From NCBI GenBank assembly GCA_037833965.1, contig AP031354.1, positions 6,364,001-6,428,000 on the forward strand: a stretch of 64,000 nt of DNA, written 5' to 3'. The notes under the pieces were generated by a model. It had not been told where the DNA came from. It did no database searches and saw only the letters and a program-made list of their open reading frames with translations. The position numbers and the translations under genes were made by a program. This document shows, piece by piece, positions 45,820 to 56,790 of this stretch. Origin of the DNA: Marchantia polymorpha subsp. ruderalis. Taxonomy: Eukaryota; Streptophyta; Marchantiopsida; Marchantiales; Marchantiaceae. Every line of letters begins with the position of its first letter. Position 1 is the stretch's first letter.

Positions 45820-46150
45820 TCGCCGACTCCAAGTTCTCTGACCTCAAGTTTGCCGACTCCGAGTTTGCTGACTTGAAGTTCGCCGACCTCGAGTTCGCCG
45901 ACCTCAAGTTTGCCGACTCCGAGTTTGCTGACTTGAAGTTCTTTGACCTCGAGTTCGCCGACCTCAAGTTTGCCGACTCCGAGTTTGCCGACTTGAAGTT
46001 CTTTGACCTCGAGTTCGCCGACCTCAAGTTTGCCAACTCCGAGTTCTCCGACCTCGAGTTCGCCGACTCCGAGTTCGCCGACCTCAAGTTTTCCGACCTG
46101 AAGTTCTCCGACCTCGAGTTTGCCGACTCCGAGTTTGCCGACTTGAAGTT
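45820..46150. repeat. 15-bp minisatellite, longest array
   Basis: About 22 units of the GAGTTCGCCGACCTC type. Higher-order blocks (GACTTGAAGTTCTTTGACCT followed by three other units) repeat at 45 to 60 bp, showing expansion by block duplication relative to the array at 6983-7196. Confidence 0.9.
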
Positions 46151-46443
46151 GACCCGAAGACGTCCGTCGCCGAAGGCGAACATCTAGGGCCGAAGGCGGA
46201 TATTCTGCCGACGACGAACTCCTTCCGCCTATTCGTAGGCGTTCTCCTTCGCATCTTCCGACAGTCACAACTCCCTGAGTCCTCATCCGTTCCAGGCGTT
46301 CTTGGGCTCGTTAGAACCAGAGCTTCAAGTTCTTTCCAACAAGAACCTAAGTAACTCAAGGCGTTAAGAATTGAGGAAGTTATGAGTGATCTACCGCCGA
46401 AGGTGCTCGAAGCGAGTCCTGGAGCGTGAACCGCCCGTTCCAT

Positions 46444-46639
46444 TCCAAGCGTTCCACTGTGGCCTGAGCCCAAAACCCCTTGACTGTCCTCGATCCTCTT
46501 TTTTACTCTGGCTTTGCGTACCGATTACTATTTACTACCACTCCAAGCGTTCCACTGTGGCCTGAGCCCAAAACCCCTTGACTGTCCTCGATCCTCTTTT
46601 TTACTCTGGCTTTGCGTACCGATTACTATTTACTACCAC
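46444..46639. repeat. 98-bp tandem duplication in solo LTR
   Basis: 46444-46541 and 46542-46639 are identical or nearly so. The unit occurs once in the other short LTRs (for example about 7490-7590). It is a recent local duplication. Confidence 0.9.
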
Positions 46640-46698
46640 GGTACTTACTAATCAAAAATGTTCTAATTCCGACGAAAAACAAAAAGTGGGTTACCACA

Positions 46699-49600
46699 GT
46701 AATTCCGTAGGTCTTCAATATACATGTTATTCTAGAAAATCTTCCAACGCTTTAACATCTCCTTGGTACTAAATCTTGGTCTCAGCTGCTACCAGATACC
46801 AAGCCTTTTGGTCTTTCAAGTTCTATACATTACTTTATAAAGTAATGTTTAGAACTTTTTGGGGTTGTATTTTTAATAACAACATCTTTGCAATAACCTA
46901 ATTACCTGCATAAGCTTACTAAGCAAAGCGAGACAACCACTTCTGGCTGACACAAAACATTTACAGCCTGCAGTTACATATGAATACTTGTAGAGAAAAA
47001 TTTGGACTCATTGCAAAATTGCATTCCTGAAAAGTTGCTCAAAAGTTACACAGCGACTATAGCACACACTCTAGACTCACGAGCCAAATTCAAAACCCTC
47101 AAAGTTTGCTTTCAGAAAACCACTATCACACATGCTCTTTAAGTTCAGAACTATCTCTCTTGTCTCCGCTTCAGGCACTTTTTTTTAACAAAATCGTATT
47201 TGCAAAATTTTTTTATTTCTCTATTTCGCAAATTCTGTTGAGTAGTATTTGATAATATTGACTAATTTTTATATGAAAAAATAATAAAAAATAAAAACAA
47301 TCTTCCTCTCATCATGTCGTTCACATAGGATAATGAAAAAGTCGATGGTCCTGCCATATATGATAAAAACTGAAAATTGAAAAATAAATTTTTTTCCTCT
47401 CACGATGTCATACAGATGGGATAGGATAAATCAAATTCGGAAACTAGGGGATGGATATCAGTGGTAGCCACACTTTTAATGCCTTATGATAGCACTAGGG
47501 TAGTTGTTTTTACAAGTGCATAACTCAACATTTTTCAATGCGTGCATTATTCTCGTAATGATTCAGTGCAAATTGGTAAGAGGATGCATGATACAAATAA
47601 TATATATTGTATGCTTACATGTATATTCATTGCATGCTTCCAGAACTAATGAAACAGTCTTTAACCAAATCTCCATCTTTCAAAGCGCCATTATACGGCA
47701 AACGTGCTCGTTATCTTCTTTCGGTCACTCAGTCTACTTCTATAGGGAGCAATTCTGTTTGAGTTATTTAAATCTGCGTGTCGTTTAGTGTTGCCTCACT
47801 TTGTATCACGTGTGCATGGTCTCGTTCCTAGACCTTGTACATATTATGCATAGTCTATCATACTTCCAAGATACAAGACTTTGTTATGGTTCAAATATTT
47901 ATTTCCCTGAATTCGCACAAATGGATTTGGATAAATGCAAGCAGTTGTCCTTTCAAATACATCTTCATTTTATCGTCAGAATTAGTACAGAAGATCTAAA
48001 TGTATAATATCTCATTGTCGTTGCTCAGATTTCCATTGTCCTAAGTAGCCGGCGTAGGTTGGATATTACAAAAACTATGTAACGATACATACATATCCAA
48101 CCAATGCTAACTACTATATAATGTACAAACTATTATTTTATTTATCTAACAATGTTTTATTCGCATATTAACTATATTCTAAGAAAAACGGTTGAAATAG
48201 GAAATTATGAACATAATTGAAAGAAGCCAGACCGCACGGGAGGAGATACTGGTAGGCTAGAAAATTGTGCTGCCAAGTTTAAAATAAAATGGTTGACTTC
48301 TAGAAACAGCCAGTTCTATCCATGTAAAGTCGAGCTCGTGCGATTCAGATAAATATGATCCCATTGGCGGGTCCTTGAGGTGTATAAAAGCTGTTAGACT
48401 GATGCTAGCAGGAGAGAAGGAGGTGGCGAATGAAGACTTGAGAGATTGGTATTCGCAAGAAGTTAGAATGGAATATACATGAACTAGTTAGCCGCATTTA
48501 ATGGATATTCGAGATAGGAATTGTAAATTGGGCCGGTAAGTAATCATTGCCACAGATGTAGTGTGTGATAGATAGAAAGTCATGTGGCCAACGTTGTAAC
48601 ATTAAATAGGTCAAATAACACGTGTCAAATCGATCACAACTATAAACTTTGATATAAGCCAATATTGCGGCTGCTTTAGAGTGGATAAAAAAGATCATCA
48701 TCATGTCAACATGCAAGAATTTTTGTGACAAAAAAGAGTTGCAAGTTTTTTCAGTATAAGGATCGTGAAGAAGATGTGCCATCTTTTGCAGATTGATTCC
48801 ATTGTGCCATCAAAATGACTCCCATTGGGTCAGTCTAATATTATAAGCAGTAAGTTTCTGTGTATTGATTGCTACAATAGAACCTGTCTTAACTAATACT
48901 GCTGGGACCGGAAGGTCAGTATAAGATTAGGGAGGTTATTAGTTAATGGACATTGGATATAAGTATTAGATTAGGGAGGTTATTAGTTAATGGACATTGG
49001 ATATAACCGGCTCCTTCTACGTTGGGACCGGACGTTTGTATTAGATTACAGAGGTTATTGGTTTAGACAAAAAAGTCAAATTTTCATTGTGTCAAAATTG
49101 CCGAAGATAAAATGCAATAATTGGAAAAATATAAATATTCCTCAAAGAATAAAAAGATAATTTAAAAATGAAAGAAGAAATTTCTTGAAATTATATATTT
49201 TAATTCAAAAAAAATGATCAAGATAAATTGACAAAAACTGAATATTCCTAATGCAAAAGTTGAAGAGCGAAAGTCAAAATGCTTGATTTCAAAATTTAAT
49301 AACAGCTAGAGCGCCTAATAAATCAGACTGAAGAAATTTTTTTTGTTTAATAACGCAGTGAAGGTAGAAAATATGCATATAAAAATTGTGATATGAATAA
49401 TTAAATAATTTTGGTCCGAATTAGGATAAAAATAATCATTGTGAAGTTTAAAAAACTAAAAAAAAAGTTCAAAATTCAGAAATAATCTTCATCTTAATTG
49501 TAGTATTGATTCAAATGAAAGTAAATTTTGATAAATTTGAAACATATCAAAAAAATAAGTGTTCAAATGTATGTATATACACATACATATATTTAAGTTT

Positions 49601-50874
49601 AAAAAATATATAAATATGCGTCATTCTTTGTGACACTTGATGATTAAAAATCAAAAGAAGTTATAAAATATAGTTCAAGTTATTTGAACTGTGGTTAATT
49701 TTTTAAGATTAAATTTGATCTTCATAATGTTTACAATTTATTCTTATTATTGATTTTAAATACAACATGATAGCTAAAAATTGATGTACTGCAAAAACCA
49801 TGATGGTTTAAATATGAGCATCACAACGGTAATATTTGCTACAAATTTAATTTCAATAAAAATTTTGCAAATAAAATTTCAATTTTTTTCCATAAATACC
49901 AAAGTTATTTTAAAATAATTTCATGGATGTAAATGATAATTTAGATATCATTTTGCAAATAAATAAATAATTTAGAAATTCTTGCAAGCTTTGAAAATTT
50001 TGAAAGTTCATTTTGAGATTACTGAGCAAAAAAATGCAAAATTTCAAGTTTAAATAAGAAGAAATAATTCGCTTTTCATCACGTAGTTTTAAAGAAGAAA
50101 AAAAATATAACACAAGTATGATAAATACAAAATTTAATTTTACAAATTTCATGAGAAAATCCAAAAAATATTTTAGAGACACATGATAAAACTTTTTTTA
50201 ATTCAAATAAATAATTGTGCAACAATATGTGTTTGGTTTTCATTTTAAACTTCACATGAATAAAATCAAATTTGAAGATTAAAAAAAAAAGAAAAAGTAA
50301 AAAGCTTCTACTATTTTTAGATGATAATGAGATTACATGTGTTCAAAGCTTTATGAGTAAGTTTGAAAGAGCTTTGTTTTCTTTTGAAATTTAAAATATA
50401 TACATGTCTGAAGATACTATGTGATATATTGCAATTGCCATACTTAAATTGAAGAGTATGAAGGCAAAGATTTTTTATATTAATATTTTTCTTATTTGAA
50501 TTTGATGTTTTGGAGCCCTATGTCTTCATATATGGACTTTTTTTTGGATTCAACACTATCAGTAAGTCTGACACAATAACTCTCGAGACACCTATACATG
50601 ATTGACACGTGGTACACATTGTAGGCGTGGCAGAATTGCACGTGCAAGACAATTATGTATTCACGGGTAGCACGTTTAGACATATCACACATCAAGTTGT
50701 ATCATCGATATCAATTTGCCTGACTTTCTGTTGGAAAGCCTATGCTACATAGATTTGTATATCGATAATTTGGTTGAATCTTGAATTTACATGTGGCAGA
50801 ATTGCATGTGCCAGACATCACGTTGTTGTGGATAGCATGTTCCGGCAATCCACGTATTCAGTTATATCATAAAG
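46699..50874. other. AT-rich intergenic stretch
   Basis: Mostly AT-rich with long A/T runs (49060-50480) and no supported gene. GTGTATAAAAGC at about 48378 resembles a TATA box, but no splice-framed ORF follows it. The only repeat noticed is at 48925-49005. Similarity to the metallothionein-like promoters starts at about 50875. Confidence 0.6.
48925..49005. repeat. 44-bp direct repeat, two units and a weaker third
   Basis: GATTAGGGAGGTTATTAG... at 48925-48961 recurs exactly at 48969-49005. A diverged form (GATTACAGAGGTTATTGG) follows at about 49045, with GGGACCGGA upstream of both the first and the third. No function is apparent. Confidence 0.8.
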
Positions 50875-50914
50875 TCAACGTCCAAAAGTCTATCTCAAAA
50901 CGCAGGACCAAAAG

Positions 50915-50921
50915 TTTATAA
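50915..50921 (+). promoter_or_regulatory. TATA-like box of unit A2
   Basis: TTTATAA in the same promoter context as the other units (AACGCAGGACC before it, GCAAG after it), 230 bp before the ATG at 51145. It deviates from the TATATAA of units B1, B2 and D. Confidence 0.5.
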
Positions 50922-51144
50922 GCAAGTTGTTCAGAGTGCTAAGATCACAACACATTTCTTCTTCTTAGATCGGATCTACTGTTCTCAGACTGGTGATCCT
51001 ATCGCCTCCACACACAGTCCAGTTTCACGTCCCATCTTTCGCTACGAAACCTGAAGTGCTATACTTCTCAGCCGTTTCATCATGTCCACTTCTTTTCATT
51101 TTAATATCATTGTCGAGTTAGTATTCGAATTATCAGCTTACAGA

Positions 51145-51699
51145 ATGGCCTGCGAATTTTCTCAAACGGGATTCTTAGTATGCAATGACATTTTGTGTAA
51201 GTTCCGAGTTTCTCCTTGGCTCAAGCGATTGATAAAAAATTTCAGCATTGGCAATAAATGTTTTTCAAGGTGTCAGAAGACTTCTCTTTCGTACTATGTA
51301 AACTCCATACTTATGCTGCCAGCTGAAAGGATACTTCACCTGCCGAGCCTTCATGCTTCTGTTAGAATAGATCATGCTGCGATAATCCTCGACCAAGCTG
51401 CCCCAAATGCGGAGACACCGATTGCGTGTGAGCTCTTCTGATTCCTGATTTCATAATGTCGTACACTGAGCATCAACGTACTCGCTTAATTCCAGTAGAT
51501 GTCTTCACTACCAGAAGTGACACACGTTAGGAAATGCTTTTTAAATCTAGCCACCAGAAGTGCCGTGATCGCTTATATCGAAGTGGCCAATACGTACGTT
51601 AAATTTCATAAATATAAAAAATACCTACTGCATGAAGTTTTGACTCCCTTTCTATATGATCTCAATATTTTGAAATGTAGGTGTCCAGATGACGAGTGA
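51145..51699 (+). pseudogene. Metallothionein-like gene, unit A2, degenerate
   Basis: ATG and MACE are kept, but exon 1 (51145-51196) is 4 bp shorter than in B1 and D and has lost two of its cysteines (it reads GFLVCNDIL). Exon 2 (about 51371-51427) lacks its first 15 bp but still encodes a PSCPKCGDTDC module in the original frame. Spliced to exon 1 it would be read out of frame. Exon 3 is 51681-51699 (CPDDE, stop). AATAAA at 51871-51876. Frame loss across the first intron indicates a pseudogene. Confidence 0.75.
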
Positions 51700-53512
51700 A
51701 TGTGAGGAAGAGCTGAAGAACCGGGGAGCTGCCTCGGACATGATGCAAGCTATAGAGCCGCAATGTGACATAGCATGCATAAAGAAATCTGAATAATAGT
51801 TTGAGGATATACCGTCCTAGAACATGGAATGCCGTAACTCGACTCATGTACATACACGCACAACGATATGAATAAATGTATGAACTTTTAGGTTTCTCAA
51901 AAAAATGAATTAATCATTTCTTTGTGATGTTAGATCTTCTTAGAGTTACATGCTGGAACCACTAAACTATTCTTTAATTTACTAACTGAAACCTCATTGA
52001 TAGGATTGAAGGATTGATGTAATTTATATCACCTGATATTGCACTTGAAATGAGAAAGATGTAGTTTGAAGATATTTAGTTGTAAATTGCAGTTTCATAT
52101 AAAGGCATGACACATGTTGAAATTTCGTTGATCACTCAGTCAGAAAGTTTTAGAATGTCCATGTTTGAGATTGGCCGTCAGGGAAGAAAGTCTGGAGAAG
52201 TGATAAATAAGAAATAACTCATCGCACAAGGAAATCATTCCTTCAAACTGCAACTGTAATATTCATCTGCATGAAGTAGATTCGACCATCAAGCATCTCA
52301 TCAGCATTCATGATGAATGTTGTGGAGATGGGTACAAAATTGAAGAAGATACGGACATGAAAATTAAATAGAAACTAATGACTGAAACCAGTCTGACTCC
52401 ATCATGGGTAAATTGTAGATTGACTCTTCTTCATATATTCAAGCCTGGATCCCAGTATATGAGCCAAAACTCGTATGTGATAACAATCTCTGGTGACTAT
52501 AGTTCTCAGAAAGATGAGAGTGTACCAACTGCAGTATTAACCAATTAACGACCACCATGCTCTAGATAAGGGAAATACCTACAAACATTCTTCTACGTGT
52601 GAAACATGTAGAAGAATGGCGCTCATGTATCTATGATGTGTGACGCACGTAAAGATGTAGGGTAGATTACACTCGTGAGAGTAGAATTACATACCTACAT
52701 GTCAACCATCTCTGAGTTACTCATGTCCATATCTACCGTACTGGAACGACTGTTCACACTTCCAGATTAAGTGTTTATTTCTGAGTTCCTTATATCTCAA
52801 CTAAAACACGGGATTCGTGGGTTGATGAAATCCTGGGTTGCAACAAAGAACATCTGTCTCCCATCCCTACGGACGAACTGACTGTGTCTTCTTCTATAGA
52901 TCCAAGGTTGTGAACAATGCCTAGCCTCTAGGCTAGATCTTGAAGACTCTCGTCCATCTGCATAAAATTTCTACAGTTTTGGAATGAAAGCTCAATCTAT
53001 TGCACCAAACTTCATTCATCATCGAACTATATTCTACTAACGTTGAAGGCGAGTCAACGAGTAGTGCAGATTTCAACATAAAGACGAGTCAACGAATAGT
53101 ACAGATTTCAATCCAGATTCTCCCTTAGTGGATAATACTCTCTAGGCTTGCAAAGCTTGAGACACCCTTACACGGGAGCTTGACTAGCGGGCAGTATGCT
53201 TCACATTCAGAACGTTTCAGGATTTTAGGACTTCATGTACATTTTAACGAATCCTAGCTGCAACGGTAAATGTAAGATAGTTCTCGGAAGGTCTCCGATT
53301 TACCCTATGCTTGACAGATTGCATGACTCCGAGGCTGTAAACTGACATTGCTCTTGCCCTTACTCGGGTTACTCGGCTTACTTCTGTACACAGGAGACTT
53401 TGCATTCAATTTCCTGGAAGTATCACCTTTTTCTTGAGTAATGAACAGTAAATCTTACCTGAAAATCAGCGCTGAAGGTCCAGAAGTCTATCTCAACGCG
53501 CAGGGCCACAAG

Positions 53513-53519
53513 TATATAA
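53513..53519 (+). promoter_or_regulatory. TATA box of unit B2
   Basis: TATATAA, identical in context to 22381-22387, 249 bp before the ATG at 53762. Confidence 0.65.
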
Positions 53520-53761
53520 GCAAGCTTTTCAGAATACTAAGATCACAGGACATCTCTTCTCCACAGATCTGATTTCCTATACTCAGACTGGTCTTCTTAT
53601 TGCCTCCAGACTCATTCTAGTTTCATGTTCTAAGTTGCATTCAGAAACCTGAACTGCTATCTCTTCTAGTGCTTTCATCATTTGCCGCATCAAACAAAGC
53701 TGATCGCCTCCGAATTCTTTTATTGAATATCTCTTTCCAGTGCTATATCTAAACGTACAGA

Positions 53762-54266
53762 ATGGCCTGCGAAAGTTTTCCACCTAGATGCACAATATGC
53801 AATGACACAGACTGTGTGTAAGCCTCGCGATTCTCTGCTCATCAATCGATTGAAATTTTTCTCAGAGTTTACGTTATCGTTTCATAACAGAGTCAGAAGA
53901 CATTCATTCCTAATATGTGTACTTCTTTATATTTCTGTCAGCTGAAAGTATTGTGCATCTGATGACCCCTCACGCTTCTTTGATAACAGTTGTCCGCAAC
54001 CCGAAACATGCCGCGAAGATCCTCGACCAAGATGCCCCAAGTGTGGCGACACAGATTGCGTGTTAGCTCCTCTAATCGGTTCGGGGGAGATGTCTTTTTT
54101 ATCTAACTACCAGATGTGAAATGATCGAAGTGTCGTGAACCCATGCATATATCCGAGTGGTCAATCCTTATGAATTACAAATTCGTACGGCGAGAATTTC
54201 TCACTGCTGTTCTGTTATGATCTGGTTAAGTGAACATGTAGGTGTCATAACGACGAGAGATCTTGA
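53762..54266 (+). CDS. Metallothionein-like cysteine-rich protein, unit B2
   Basis: Duplicate of B1: exons 53762-53817, 53990-54061 and 54242-54266, 50 aa. The protein differs from B1 at two positions (Ser6 to Phe, and Asn for Val in the last exon: CHNDERS). All ten cysteines are kept. The second donor is GTTAGC instead of GTAAGC, which weakens it; if unused, the reading ends CV and stop, which would still leave the second module minus its last Cys. TATA at 53513, AATAAA at 54430-54435. Metal binding is inferred, as for B1. Probably functional or recently weakened. Confidence 0.65.
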
Positions 54267-55864
54267 TGGTAAACTGAAGTTCCGGGGGAGCTTTTCCAGA
54301 ATGATCCGAGCTAGGGAGCCGCAGTGTGAAATAGCATGCAAAACAAAACCTGGATTTTAATTAAAGGATATGCCTCACTGGAGCATGGAAAGCCGTTACT
54401 TGACTGATGTACATACGTTCACTCATCTCAATAAATCTCAATGCTTTTGAGCTTTTTCATGTTATTGAATCATTCATCATGCGACGGTCATCGCTTGATT
54501 GTGATCTTTGATTGATTTGAACCCGTGTTTACCTCAGTTTGCAGTTGGAAATTTGCGCTGCATGTAGCAGGAAAGTTGGCAGACATCAACAATGTGAATT
54601 TTTATCATACAGGAGTCATTGTAACCGCAGGGTCCACAACGCATATTTCGAATTAGCCTATGGTCAAACAGAATGAAGTGCAAACACTCCATGCACAAGA
54701 CACAAAATTCAACAGATTGTACTATCATCCACTCGGAACTAATGTAAGCTGTTCATAAAGTGGATTCTCCGTGAAAACCATGAATTTTCTTATCTATACA
54801 AACCTTCAAAATGTATTGTCCGCTAAGCCTGGAAACGTCAAAGCGTTTTTCAGGGTTAAGTTTGTAACCTATGGGTTTATCCTCACTGCATAATGTTGAT
54901 ACGAATTGAGAACGCAATATTAATTGACGTTTTGTAAACAGAATATGGTCTACTGAAAATGACAGATTGTTGGAGGAAATTTGGAGGGGCTCTTAGATAT
55001 CTCCATCCATTACGGAAGGAGACATGGTTTAAGGAATCTAATACAATGCACAGACTCGGGACTAGCATCTCGGGAAATAAAATAAAAGTGATACAGTTAA
55101 TCTTCTTATCTCTATTTAATTAATATCGTCTTGTCTGCTAGGCCTGAATGACAGTTCCATGCCTATACCTATAATTAGAATGTTAAAAGAGAATATGGAC
55201 TAAATATTTTAACACCAGATAGAATAAAAAAATCCAATAAGAACAACTTTTTTCATAAATTCTCCAGACTCAAAATTTTGTGTACCTTTCTTACATCAAG
55301 TTTCTAACACTCAATTTATATGTCTATTATATATGAGTGTTCGAGAAATATCTCTTAAAGGATCTCAACAGTTAAAGATGTCCGATGGGTAAATTCCGTT
55401 CCACGTTATGCGAAGAGTATGTACTCAGTCTGTAGGTTTTCAAGGCGGTAAATATACACACGCTTAGCGGAGCAGATTCCATCTTCGTCTACGTTCTAGG
55501 TGTTTGAACTACTACAGCTTTGCGTCAACATAGTAAGTATTTTTACACCGCTTGAGCTGTCCGGACGCTGGGGGAGAAAACCACATGTTTACCGTATCCT
55601 TATACACCACTCCATTTTCTTCACCTAACGTCAGGACTGCTACATAATCACATTCAGGCCATAGTTATAGTTTCTCTCGGAAATTCTTTCAGTAGCTACT
55701 GTTCGAGCATGTGTAATGAAGATGTATAAGCACTTGGAAATGAGATGATTCTGAAAAGTGGAACTAGAACGTTCACATTACAAGTTGGATCCTTGGAAAT
55801 AGCAATATTTTTGTGGGAACTTCTCTAACGATAGAATATAGTTCCTGCTGGAACTAGTTGATTT

Positions 55865-55995
55865 GTGTTGGTTGATCTGTGTCTACGGACATGACATAGC
55901 TGGTCCGGGGACTCTCGCAGAGCGATTCGCTTTAGGGGCATCTTAAATCACCCATCCACGTTTGTAAGCCCCCATGTTTCTAAGCTGGGAAGAAT
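55865..55995 (-). pseudogene. Decayed copy of the unknown exon, in duplication copy 2
   Basis: Counterpart of 24764-24890: LRNMGAYKRGW, an in-frame stop, then DAPKANRSARV. It carries the same stop codon as copy 1, so the decay preceded the duplication. Confidence 0.55.
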
Positions 55996-56790
55996 TGAAC
56001 TAGCTCATGAATTTTCTAGTCACCCTCACAAGAAAAGATCGTCTGACATTTTCCCCACTATTCTCGTTGTTATTCCATTTCCTGTTTGAGAGAATCTCTG
56101 AAACGACAGAAAAGGGCTGATACACTGTTCGCATCACTCCCCATGCATGGAGCAATCTAGTCGTAGCATTACGGGAAAGTATTGTGACTCGGCTAGGGAT
56201 GCTGGAAGTGAAATGCTGTGAAACAAGCCTAGAAGGATGTAGAAACTATTTAAGTTGTATTTTTTAGCCTTGAATGTAAGCTAGAAATTTAATGTAAGCG
56301 TTAAAAAGTCCACCCTGTTCATATGCTCTCGTATTGATGGAGAGAGAATCCCTTAGATGTTAACTGCTGGCTTATATACACGAAGTCCAGCCTGCTATGA
56401 CAGAACTTTGGGCTTTCGAACCGTGAAGCGCAGTAAGCATGGACTCCACGCAAATCAACCAATTGGACCAGACTTCCAGGAAATTGAATGTCCTAAATAT
56501 CTTCTAGGGTTGTGAAATAAGTTCACAAACGATAAACGCAGCATTAGCACGCTGACTCAAAATCGCGTGTGAAGACAATCACAAGTCGTGCTCTGACTTT
56601 CGTCTGAGTACAGAAATACCGTCAGTAAAATCCTATACTTATATCTACGTTCTAAATTAAAAACCTACATATCACTGCATCTGAGTTACTGATGTCCATA
56701 TCTATTGGACCGGAACGACTAGTTTAAACTTCCCGGTACAGTAATTATTTATTTTGGGCTCTTGATGTACTGTACCCGTTAGAACACGTC

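Larger units (their letters stand above)
44235..46698 (-). mobile_element. Solo LTR, short form (2464 bp), TSD GTAAT
   Basis: Left end TGTAATAACCCACC, right end GTGGGTTACCACA, flanked by GTAAT at 44230-44234 and 46699-46703. Minisatellite arrays lie at 45464-45560 and 45820-46150 (the longest of the three), with a 98-bp direct duplication near the LTR start. No long ORF. Same short form as 5407-7651 and 16689-18991. Confidence 0.9.
51180..56789. repeat. Segmental duplication, copy 2
   Basis: Direct repeat of 20049-25680. It ends at 56789-56790, where copy 1 continues without a break, because an LTR begins at 56791. The insertion is therefore younger than the duplication. Confidence 0.9.

Noticed and set aside
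48370..48480. Promoter-like GTGTATAAAAGC followed by an A/G-rich leader
   Set aside because: No splice-framed ORF, homologue or poly(A) signal could be linked to it.
49910..50182. 90-codon minus-strand ORF in AT-rich sequence
   Set aside because: The composition is that of random AT-rich DNA (Phe, Leu, Lys, Ser rich), with no supporting signals.
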